From the NCBI RefSeq assembly GCF_002563795.1, contig NZ_PDJL01000003.1:558001-622000 (forward strand): 64,000 nucleotides of DNA. The letters run 5' to 3'. A program made the position numbers and the translations under genes. The notes below the pieces were generated by a model, which did not search any database, was not told the origin of the DNA, and saw only the letters and a program-made list of their open reading frames with translations. Shown one piece after another: positions 27,325 through 34,540 of this stretch. Within the stretch, counting starts at the first letter, position 1; every line of letters starts with the position of its first letter. This DNA is from Vibrio sp. ES.051. GTDB taxonomy: Bacteria; Pseudomonadota; Gammaproteobacteria; Enterobacterales; Vibrionaceae.

Positions 27325-27510
27325 TTATCTAAACCCCAACTTCTTGAAAAAGTACGCTGCTGGGCAGATTCCAGTGTAAGCACTTTGAATCAGATTCACA
27401 CCGATAAACACGGTCAACCAAATGAAATTACTGTGGACGAACACCGTGAGTAAGACCGAAATCAAAACCATAGTGCCAGCAAAAACTCGTACTGCATTTT
27501 CTAACGTCAT
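27325..27510 (-). CDS. DUF2892 (YgaP-type) inner-membrane protein
   Basis: The protein has 61 residues from MTLENAVRV, preceded by AAGGAGAAG. It has two membrane-spanning segments (about 10-28 and 30-46) and the conserved ending GICPAAYFFKKLGF. This is the membrane domain that in E. coli YgaP is fused to a rhodanese. Here it is a stand-alone gene upstream of the rhodanese-containing CoADR gene, about 280 bases away, so the two may rebuild a YgaP-like pair. Confidence 0.85.
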   Translation of the reverse strand: MTLENAVRVFAGTMVLISVLLTVFVHSNFIWLTVFIGVNLIQSAYTGICPAAYFFKKLGFR

Positions 27511-27574
27511 TACTCTTCTCCTTACTGCTCTCAAACTGAGAACGCCATCCTTTGATATTCATCACTATAAATAA

Positions 27575-27583
27575 CTAAATTAG
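27575..27583. promoter_or_regulatory. operator-like motif, inverted copy
   Basis: CTAAATTAG is the reverse complement of the CTAATTTAG motif that occurs twice further right. It lies close to the start of the reverse-strand arm. Confidence 0.4.
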
Positions 27584-27620
27584 AAAAGTCTAATGTTTAG
27601 ATTGTTTAATTTCGACATTT

Positions 27621-27669
27621 CTAATTTAGCATTGACTAAAGTTATTGGTTTAGTAAAATCTAATTTAGC
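27621..27669. promoter_or_regulatory. repeated operator-like motif before the ArsR gene
   Basis: The decamer CTAATTTAGC occurs at 27621-27630 and 27660-27669, 39 bp apart. It is an AT-rich imperfect palindrome, as bound by ArsR/SmtB-family repressors. The second copy is 21 bases before the ArsR start, suggesting autoregulation and joint control of both arms. Confidence 0.5.
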
Positions 27670-27689
27670 TTTAAGTGTAGAGGTGAGCC

Positions 27690-27998
27690 ATGAGCGATTT
27701 AGAGGTGGATATTGTAACAATGAAAGACAATGCTAATGAAGCGGCGGATTTTCTAAAAGTAATGGCGCATCCTGAACGGTTAATGGTGTTGTGCCAACTG
27801 ACGCAAGGAGAGGTCGGTGCTGGGGAATTGCAAAAGAACTCACTCCTAAGTCAATCTGCTTTTTCACAGCACTTAACCGTACTGCGTAAACACAATCTCA
27901 TTCGTGCTCGTAAATCGTCTCAACAAGTTTTTTACTCCCTGTCAGAACCGAGAGTGGAGTCATTAATCAAAGCGCTGCATAGCGTTTTTTGTCAGTAA
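27690..27998 (+). CDS. ArsR-family two-cysteine (persulfide-sensing type) repressor
   Basis: The protein has 102 residues with a winged helix (LLSQSAFSQHLTVLRKHNLI). Cys35 in LMVLCQLTQ and Cys101 at the C-terminus are 66 residues apart, the same spacing as in V. cholerae HlyU (Cys38/Cys104) and like BigR/SqrR/YgaV sensors that form a tetrasulfide or disulfide with reactive sulfur species. The metal-site residues of ArsR sensors are not evident. It likely represses its own operon and the divergent DUF2892/CoADR arm. Sensing of sulfane sulfur is inference from the cysteine pair and neighbours. Confidence 0.85.
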   Translation: MSDLEVDIVTMKDNANEAADFLKVMAHPERLMVLCQLTQGEVGAGELQKNSLLSQSAFSQHLTVLRKHNLIRARKSSQQVFYSLSEPRVESLIKALHSVFCQ

Positions 27999-28026
27999 TT
28001 CGTAACTAAGGTTTTAGAGGTAAATA

Positions 28027-28446
28027 ATGTTAAACGTTATTCCATGGGAATCGTTGTTTGGTGGCATTTTATTAGGGATATCCGCCACTATTTTGTTGTT
28101 GATTAACGGAAAAGTTGCCGGAATCAGTGGAATTATGAATGGCATTATGTCGCCGAAAAAAGGCGATTATTCATGGCGATTGCTTTTTGCGCTAGGAATG
28201 ATTGCTGGTGGCTTGATTAGCGTTCTAATGTTGGGGATTGCGGTTCCTAGTACCGCGAACCTTTCTTTAGGGATGGTGATTACCGCGGGGTTATTGGTAG
28301 GAATCGGAACCAGACTGGGTAACGGATGTACTAGCGGACATGGCATTTGTGGCATGGGTCGTTTGTCTAAGCGTTCTATTGTCGCGACCTGCGTATTTAT
28401 GGTTGTCGCTGGCCTAACAGTATTCGTTCGACTTCACCTAGTTTAA
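28027..28446 (+). CDS. YeeE/YedE-family half transporter, first subunit
   Basis: The protein has 139 residues with about four membrane segments and the conserved GTRLGNGCTSGHGICGMGRLS motif containing two cysteines. YeeE-type proteins take up thiosulfate (or related sulfur compounds) by passing them along conserved cysteines. Here the usual single chain is split over two adjacent genes; this is the N-terminal-type half. Confidence 0.86.
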   Translation: MLNVIPWESLFGGILLGISATILLLINGKVAGISGIMNGIMSPKKGDYSWRLLFALGMIAGGLISVLMLGIAVPSTANLSLGMVITAGLLVGIGTRLGNGCTSGHGICGMGRLSKRSIVATCVFMVVAGLTVFVRLHLV

Positions 28447-28456
28447 GAGAGATTCC

Positions 28457-28915
28457 ATGAACAAGACTATTTTTCGTTTTTCTGCTCTTTTGAGCGGTGT
28501 GTTATTTGGGTTGGGCATGGCAGTGTCCGGCATGATCGACCCAGCTAAAGTCATTGGATTTTTAGATATTTCTGGCCGTTGGGATCCAAGTTTGGCTTTT
28601 GTGATGGGCGGCGCACTTGCGGTATTCATGCCAAGCTATTTTTTAATCATCAAGCCGAGAAAACAATCAGTTAGTGGTGAAGCGTTTTGCACACCAACCA
28701 ATAAGAACATCGACGGACGTTTGTTATCTGGTGCGGCCATCTTTGGTTTAGGCTGGGGTTTAGCGGGTATTTGTCCTGGCCCTGCCGTTGCAAGCTTAGC
28801 ATTAGGTAACGTGAGCATGGTGGTGTTCTTCGTCGCCATGTTAGTTGGCTCTCTGTTCGCGAAAGCTGTTATTACCAACCGAAATACGAAGAAGATGAAA
28901 ACCGCAAACGCGTAA
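28457..28915 (+). CDS. YeeE/YedE-family half transporter, second subunit (DUF6691 type)
   Basis: The protein has 152 residues with about four membrane segments. It carries SGVLFGLGMAVSGMIDPAKV, similar to the first half, and GLGWGLAGICPGPAVASLALG with a central cysteine. It lies 10 bases after its partner, behind an AGAGAGAT ribosome region. Probably forms a complete sulfur-compound channel with the preceding protein. Confidence 0.86.
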   Translation: MNKTIFRFSALLSGVLFGLGMAVSGMIDPAKVIGFLDISGRWDPSLAFVMGGALAVFMPSYFLIIKPRKQSVSGEAFCTPTNKNIDGRLLSGAAIFGLGWGLAGICPGPAVASLALGNVSMVVFFVAMLVGSLFAKAVITNRNTKKMKTANA

Positions 28916-28943
28916 ACAATTAATCTGATATGGAGGGGAAAGG

Positions 28944-31900
28944 ATGCCCGACAAACTAAAGCGAAGTTTTGTTCAGTCTGTGATGAACAGCTTTTTCCCT
29001 CCGATCATGATTCTGTTGGCGTTTTCGGTTGGTGTCGCGGCATTGTGGTTAACGCCAAAAGAAGAGGATCCGCAAATTGTGGTGCCAATGGCCGATGTGC
29101 TCATTTCGGCTCCGGGATTAAGCGCATCACAAATTGAACATCAAATCACAGAACCGCTAGAAAAGTTAGTGAGTCAAATTAATGGAGTTGAATACGTTTA
29201 TTCATCTTCAATGGAAGGTGCAGCTCAGGTGACAGTTCGATTCTATGTCGGCGAAAACCGCGAAGATGCACTCGTTAAGCTCTACAACAAACTGTATTCT
29301 AATCAGGACAAAATTCCTCCTTCCGTTTCCAACTGGCTTGTTAAACCCGTTGAAATCGACGATGTGCCTATTGTCGTTGCTGCCGTTTATTCTACGGATC
29401 CTGCCATACTCGATCGTCATCAATTAAGACGTATTGCTGATCAAGCGACGTTGGAGCTCAAATCTCTGGACGCAACCAATAAGGTTGAAGTTATTGGCGG
29501 TGAACCAAGAACGATTCAGATAGAGCTCGACTCTGTTGCGATGGCAAACTTCAAAGTGACCATTGATGATCTCGAACAAGCTATTCAACTTAGTAACAAT
29601 AAAACTCAAGGTAAGAACATTCGAGTTAACGGACAACACTACACGTTGGAGTCTGGCCAATACCTAACCAATGCAAAAGAGGTAGGCAACCTCGTGATTG
29701 CGGTGCTTAACCGTAAGCCTGTTTACTTAAAAGATCTGGCGCACATCTATGATGGCGCTGGTGAAGCGGTCTCTGACACGTGGTATCGAGATAAAAACCA
29801 AAACGAAGCTTATCCAGCTGTGTTTATTTCTGTTGCCAAACAAAAAGGCTCGAATGCGGTAAATGTAGCGCAATCGGTCAGAGATAAACTCACTCAGCTT
29901 CAATCCGAACAGTTCCCACCTCAAGTGAAAATCGAGGTGATACGTGACTACGGTAAAACCGCGAATGCAAAAGTAACCGATTTAGTGTCCAGCCTCAGTA
30001 TTTCGATTCTAACCGTTGTGGTGTTTGTTGGTTTGTTTCTTAACTGGCGCAGTGCCTTGGTAGTGGGTATCGCGATTCCTATCAGTTATGGGGCGGCGCT
30101 CGGAATGGACCTCGCGTTTGGGTATTCCATCAACCGCGTGACGCTATTTGCATTGATATTGGCGTTAGGTTTGATTGTCGATGATCCAATAGCCAGTATT
30201 GATAACATTGAGCGATACCTTAAACGCAAAGATTTAACTCGCTCTAACGCTATCGTTCTCGCAATGGCGGAAATCCGTAGCGCGTTGCTGATGTCGACTG
30301 TCGCCATTGTTATCGTGTTTACACCGATGTTTTTTATTACGGGGATGATGGGCCCTTACATGGCGCCACTGGCATTCAACGTACCCATTAGCGTGATCTT
30401 CAGTACTATTGTCGCCTTTATGATTACTCCTTGGCTCGCGAAGAAAATACTCAAAGGAGCACAGAATAGTGGTCATTACGATATCCAATCCTCACCGATG
30501 TACCGTCTGTATCGCCGTGTGTTAACGCCACTTCTAGAAAGCCCAAAAAAAGCGTGGTTATTTCTTGGTCTCGTTGTTTTATTGTTTGTCTTAGCGGCGT
30601 TATTGCCCGCGTTACGCTTGGTTCCCCTCAAGTTGTTACCTTACGACAATAAAAACGAGTTCCAACTGGTGTTAAACATGCCGGAATCGTCCACCTTTGT
30701 AGACACGTCGAATGCATTATCGAATTTTACGGATTACTTAGTGACGGTGCCGGAAGTGACCAGTGTATCTGGCTTTGCGGGCACTGCATCGCCAATGGAT
30801 TTTAATGGAATGGTACGTCATTATTTTATGCGTAATGAACCATACCAAGGGGAGCTGCGCGTGGTCCTCGCTGAGAAGAATCGTCGTTCGATGCAATCTC
30901 ATGAAATTGTCACTCGACTTAGAACAGATTTAGAACAGATCGCGAACAAATTCGATGCGAATATTCAGTTAGTGGAAGTGCCGCCAGGACCACCTGTCAT
31001 CGCCACCATTACCGCTGAGGTTTATGGCGATGCAGCGACCTCTTATGAGGAGTTGATGACCCAAGCTGAAAAAGTGGCGGACAGACTGCGTAAAGAACAA
31101 CTCGTATCAGAGGTCGATACCAGCATCCAAGGAAACTTAGAGACGTGGCAATTCATCGTTGATCAAGAAAAGGCCGCACTGTCTGGCGTTTCTGTTGCTG
31201 ATATCAATAACACTTTGATCACCGCAGCCAACGCCAAAGTGATTGGCTATATTGCCAGTCCTAATGAAATTTCGCCACTACCAATTGAAGTGCAGTTGCC
31301 GCGTGAAGACAAAGATAACCTGAATCAATTGGAGCAATTGTATGTTCGAGGTCGACCGGGTATCGCCAAAGTAGAAGCCAATGGAGCGATAGTGGATGCG
31401 CCTCAGCCAGTCGTGCAATTATCTGAAATGGGACATTTTATCAAACGCGCTGCGGATAAACCGAGATATCACAAAAACCTTAAACCCGTTGTGTATGTGT
31501 ACGCCGAAGTTGTAGGACGGGTTCCGGGTGAAGTGATTGCGGATTTGATGGCAGATCAAGATATCAGTGATGCCGAAGACGGACATAGCCACTGGCAAGA
31601 TCGTACTTATTTAAGTAACGGCGCGGGGGTAGCGTGGAGCGTACCAGACAACATACAAGTGGTATGGAGCGGTGAGGGTGAATGGAAAATTACGGTGGAT
31701 GTATTTCGTGACTTAGGTATTGCTTATGGTGCAGCTCTACTTGGTGTGTTTGTTGTCATGTTGATCCAAACGGGCCTGCCCGCAGTGTCTGGCATCATTA
31801 TGCTGGCAATCCCATTAACTGTTATCGGGATTATGCCCGGGTTCTGGATTCTGAACGTCTTGAGCCATGATATCGGCAACTACCCAAATCCAGCACTGTT

Positions 31901-32249
31901 CACCGCCACTGCAATGATCGGCATGATTGCATTAGCTGGGATTGTAGTGCGTAACTCTCTTGTTCTGATTGAATTTATCCAGCAATCATTGCAAGCCGGC
32001 AGTGGTTTGCATGATGCATTGATTGAATCTGGCGTTGTACGTATGCGTCCCATACTGTTGACGGCAGGCACGACCTTACTGGGTAATGTGGTTATCACCT
32101 TAGACCCAATTTTTAATGGATTAGCTTGGGCGATTATATTTGGTATTACCGCTTCGACTGTCTTTACCCTGCTTGTTGTTCCGGTGGTTTATAACCTGGC
32201 ATATCAAAATACAAGAGGTTATGGATTACCTCAGATGGAGGAAAAGTAA
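28944..32249 (+). CDS. RND-family efflux permease
   Basis: The protein has 1101 residues, the length of AcrB/MexB-type pumps. The N-terminal membrane helix, two large periplasmic repeats (GVEYVYSSSMEGAAQVTVRF; EVDTSIQGNLETWQF) and proton-relay Asp residues in GLIVDDPIASIDN are present. It exports a substrate by proton antiport through the periplasm. Unusually it follows sulfur-transport genes and precedes its adaptor gene, and no outer-membrane channel gene is nearby, so it probably borrows TolC. Substrate unknown; sulfur-linked export is inference. Confidence 0.9.
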   Translation: MPDKLKRSFVQSVMNSFFPPIMILLAFSVGVAALWLTPKEEDPQIVVPMADVLISAPGLSASQIEHQITEPLEKLVSQINGVEYVYSSSMEGAAQVTVRFYVGENREDALVKLYNKLYSNQDKIPPSVSNWLVKPVEIDDVPIVVAAVYSTDPAILDRHQLRRIADQATLELKSLDATNKVEVIGGEPRTIQIELDSVAMANFKVTIDDLEQAIQLSNNKTQGKNIRVNGQHYTLESGQYLTNAKEVGNLVIAVLNRKPVYLKDLAHIYDGAGEAVSDTWYRDKNQNEAYPAVFISVAKQKGSNAVNVAQSVRDKLTQLQSEQFPPQVKIEVIRDYGKTANAKVTDLVSSLSISILTVVVFVGLFLNWRSALVVGIAIPISYGAALGMDLAFGYSINRVTLFALILALGLIVDDPIASIDNIERYLKRKDLTRSNAIVLAMAEIRSALLMSTVAIVIVFTPMFFITGMMGPYMAPLAFNVPISVIFSTIVAFMITPWLAKKILKGAQNSGHYDIQSSPMYRLYRRVLTPLLESPKKAWLFLGLVVLLFVLAALLPALRLVPLKLLPYDNKNEFQLVLNMPESSTFVDTSNALSNFTDYLVTVPEVTSVSGFAGTASPMDFNGMVRHYFMRNEPYQGELRVVLAEKNRRSMQSHEIVTRLRTDLEQIANKFDANIQLVEVPPGPPVIATITAEVYGDAATSYEELMTQAEKVADRLRKEQLVSEVDTSIQGNLETWQFIVDQEKAALSGVSVADINNTLITAANAKVIGYIASPNEISPLPIEVQLPREDKDNLNQLEQLYVRGRPGIAKVEANGAIVDAPQPVVQLSEMGHFIKRAADKPRYHKNLKPVVYVYAEVVGRVPGEVIADLMADQDISDAEDGHSHWQDRTYLSNGAGVAWSVPDNIQVVWSGEGEWKITVDVFRDLGIAYGAALLGVFVVMLIQTGLPAVSGIIMLAIPLTVIGIMPGFWILNVLSHDIGNYPNPALFTATAMIGMIALAGIVVRNSLVLIEFIQQSLQAGSGLHDALIESGVVRMRPILLTAGTTLLGNVVITLDPIFNGLAWAIIFGITASTVFTLLVVPVVYNLAYQNTRGYGLPQMEEK

Positions 32250-33304
32250 TGACATTAGATAAGAAATGGTTAGGCGTTATTTTATTCGCGATACTTGCGC
32301 TTCTTTTTCTCTATATGGCCGGTTTTTTCACTGAAAAACTGCCTACGCAACCCGTGGTGAAAACCAATCAGATAGATGTTAATAATGCACAAACGCACCA
32401 GCTGATGCTAACTCGTGAACCTGTGGTTCGAGAGTTTCCTGGCGTGGTTGTTGCTGAGCAGCGCGCCGATATTGCTGCGCGACTCACCGCCACGGTGATG
32501 GAAGTACTGGTTAAGGTTGGTGACAGAGTGAAGCTTGGTGACGTATTGGCGAGACTAGAAAGCGATGATCTTGATGCACGAGTTCGGCAAAGTGAGCAAG
32601 CCTTATCGTCAGCACAAGCGCAACTCAATGCGGCGAGAAAGGAGTTCTCCCGAATTAGGTCACTCTTAAATAAAAAATTGATCCCTCAATCGCAATTTGA
32701 TCAGGCCGAAAGTGCGTTGCAAACCGCTCAAGCAAACTTCAATAAAGCGCAAGCCTCGGTATCTGAAGCAGAAACCACTTTCGGTTACAGCATTATTACG
32801 GCCCCGTTTGAGGGGGTAATCACGCAAAAACCAATTAATAAAGGCGATACCGCGACGCCGGGTGCGCTACTTTTATCGATGTATAACCCCAACTCACTAG
32901 AGATTGAGGTGAACTTTGCGGAATCTGTCATGCCTTACGTAACTTACAATAAAGAGGTGGATGTCGTTTTTCCTTCCTATAATCTCAACACTTCGGCAAT
33001 GGTAAAAGAAGTGACGCCTTCAGCAGATGCCAATTCACGCAGTTATACCGTTAAACTTCAATTTGACTCTCCCAATGCTATTTATCCAGGTACGTATGCC
33101 AAAGTAGCGTTAACGTTAACTGATGATGTAGTACTAAGGGTGCCGAAAGAAGCGGTTTACCAAGTTGGGCAACTGGATTACGTCAAAATAGTACGAGGCA
33201 GTGGCGAGGTGGAAACGCGGCTTATTCAGCTAGGTGAGTTGGGTCGAGTGCGCACGGGGTTAAAGCAGGGTGACGTGGTGTTACTGAACCCGAGATCACG
33301 TTGA
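32249..33304 (+). CDS. RND efflux periplasmic adaptor (membrane fusion protein)
   Basis: The protein has 351 residues. An N-terminal membrane anchor (7-27) is followed by the lipoyl-like half motif (ARLTATVMEVLVKVGDRVKLGDVLARLES), an alpha-helical hairpin (about 113-170) and the second lipoyl half (GYSIITAPFEGVI), typical of AcrA/HlyD adaptors. It shares one base with the permease stop (TAATG), implying coupled translation. It would link the pump to an outer-membrane channel. Confidence 0.9.
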   Translation: MTLDKKWLGVILFAILALLFLYMAGFFTEKLPTQPVVKTNQIDVNNAQTHQLMLTREPVVREFPGVVVAEQRADIAARLTATVMEVLVKVGDRVKLGDVLARLESDDLDARVRQSEQALSSAQAQLNAARKEFSRIRSLLNKKLIPQSQFDQAESALQTAQANFNKAQASVSEAETTFGYSIITAPFEGVITQKPINKGDTATPGALLLSMYNPNSLEIEVNFAESVMPYVTYNKEVDVVFPSYNLNTSAMVKEVTPSADANSRSYTVKLQFDSPNAIYPGTYAKVALTLTDDVVLRVPKEAVYQVGQLDYVKIVRGSGEVETRLIQLGELGRVRTGLKQGDVVLLNPRSR

Positions 33305-33330
33305 CTTGTATTTACTCCTCTGAGCAATGG

Positions 33331-33357
33331 AAAAGCCTCGCAAAACGTGGGCTTTTT
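33331..33357 (+). terminator. terminator after the RND operon
   Basis: AAAAGCC pairs with GGGCTTTT (with one G-T) around a TCGCAAAACGT loop, followed by TTT. The next gene is convergent. Confidence 0.75.
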
Positions 33358-33364
33358 TATTCGT

Positions 33365-34231
33365 TCAGTTAAACGTTATGGTCGCGTTTATAGGGCAATG
33401 GTCACTCAGCTTATAATCTAAAACGTCTCGCGAGTTAAACAAGGTTTGGTGCACGTTATTGGCCTTCAGTTTAGAACTGACAATAATGTGGTCAATAAGA
33501 GAACGGAACTGATGGGTTTTATGCGAATGCTTATTTGAACGCACCTTGCACTCTGCTTTGGTATTGCGCGTCACCAATTGAGCGTTATTATCACGTGTCA
33601 TGATCGCCCATAACCAGTCGCCTTGGTAAGACAAGTTATGATTGAAATCACCTAGGACCGCGTACTGTTCATCATTCTTTTCTCTCTTACCCATCCATTT
33701 TCTAAGCGCCTCACCTTGTTGGCTTAGTATTTGGCAGCTTTGGTTATTTCTGTAAGCGGCGCGACATCCGGCTTTCAAATGAACAGACAGTAGGTGAAGC
33801 TCGTGTTCATTTTTGGGGTTAATCACAATGTAGCTGGCAAAGCGTAACTTGCGATTACCACGCGAGGTAGAAAAATCTGGCGAATCAGTAACAGTATTTC
33901 CTTTGCGGACAGCAAACCCAGTGTATTGATTAATATCAGAAAATTGAAAGGGCTTATTCTTGATCCGCGCTCGATCGGAAAGATAAATTGTGTAATCGTC
34001 TCCTGTCACTTTTTGAATCGCGCTTTTAGAGTTGACTTCCTGAAACGCAATCACGTCGGCTTGAGTTTTATCCACATAGTGATTGAGTTTTTCGAAATCA
34101 GCATTCGTTCGAGAAACTTTGCCATTATGCATAGAGAGCCATTCAATATTCCAACTGGTTACGTTGATGGAATTTTGAGCAAGCGATGTGGCGCTGACAA
34201 TTAATAAGACGGCAATAAACAGTGATCGCAT
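33365..34231 (-). CDS. secreted endonuclease/exonuclease/phosphatase-family protein
   Basis: The protein has 288 residues from MRSLFIAVLLIV, which opens a signal peptide cleaved near SLA-Q (~18). EEP-fold motifs are clear: VTSWNIEWLS, AFQEV with the metal-binding Glu, GDFNHN and the C-terminal SDHCPI. Probably a periplasmic or secreted nuclease or phosphodiesterase. It is convergent with the RND operon and divergent from nrdD with about 310 bases between starts. Confidence 0.82.
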   Translation of the reverse strand: MRSLFIAVLLIVSATSLAQNSINVTSWNIEWLSMHNGKVSRTNADFEKLNHYVDKTQADVIAFQEVNSKSAIQKVTGDDYTIYLSDRARIKNKPFQFSDINQYTGFAVRKGNTVTDSPDFSTSRGNRKLRFASYIVINPKNEHELHLLSVHLKAGCRAAYRNNQSCQILSQQGEALRKWMGKREKNDEQYAVLGDFNHNLSYQGDWLWAIMTRDNNAQLVTRNTKAECKVRSNKHSHKTHQFRSLIDHIIVSSKLKANNVHQTLFNSRDVLDYKLSDHCPINATITFN

Positions 34232-34404
34232 AGTGGATTGTTTCACTCCCATTTTTTAGCGTATTCCTTTCCACCCTTTATTCTATAAGAGTTCTAAAAA
34301 AAGCAAGTAGAGTTCGTGCCAATTTTGCAATTTTCATGGTTTTCTTTCCAACTGAGATCGGTGCCAATAAGATCGACTTGTTCTTGTTCGCTAGGCGATC
34401 TTTG

Positions 34405-34418
34405 TTGATCAAAATCAA
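34405..34418. promoter_or_regulatory. FNR box upstream of nrdD
   Basis: TTGATCAAAATCAA matches the FNR consensus TTGAT-N4-ATCAA exactly. A -10-like TAAATA lies at 34442-34447, which would put the FNR site near -41.5 relative to a start at ~34453, the classic activating position. Anaerobic induction of a class III ribonucleotide reductase by FNR is expected. Confidence 0.82.
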
Positions 34419-34450
34419 TGTTTTTAGGTGGTGGTTTTCGTTAAATACGC

Positions 34451-34464
34451 CACAATATATTGTG
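34451..34464. promoter_or_regulatory. NrdR box 1
   Basis: CACAATATATTGTG is an exact match to the inner 14 bases of the NrdR consensus (ACACWATATATWGTGT). It overlaps the predicted transcription start, a position suited to repression. Confidence 0.78.
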
Positions 34465-34483
34465 TTATTAGAATGAAAGATGG

Positions 34484-34497
34484 CCCCATATAGTGTG
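34484..34497. promoter_or_regulatory. NrdR box 2 (degenerate)
   Basis: CCCCATATAGTGTG matches the same 14-base consensus at 11 positions. It is centred 33 bp from box 1, about three helical turns, the usual arrangement of paired NrdR boxes. Confidence 0.6.
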
Positions 34498-34540
34498 TTT
34501 ATGGATAATTCTGTGAGTATGCTAAGGTAAGGAGAAGAAA

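Noticed and set aside
27152..27379. 75-codon forward ORF across the DUF2892 end
   Set aside because: It overlaps a well-supported reverse-strand gene and has no ribosome site.
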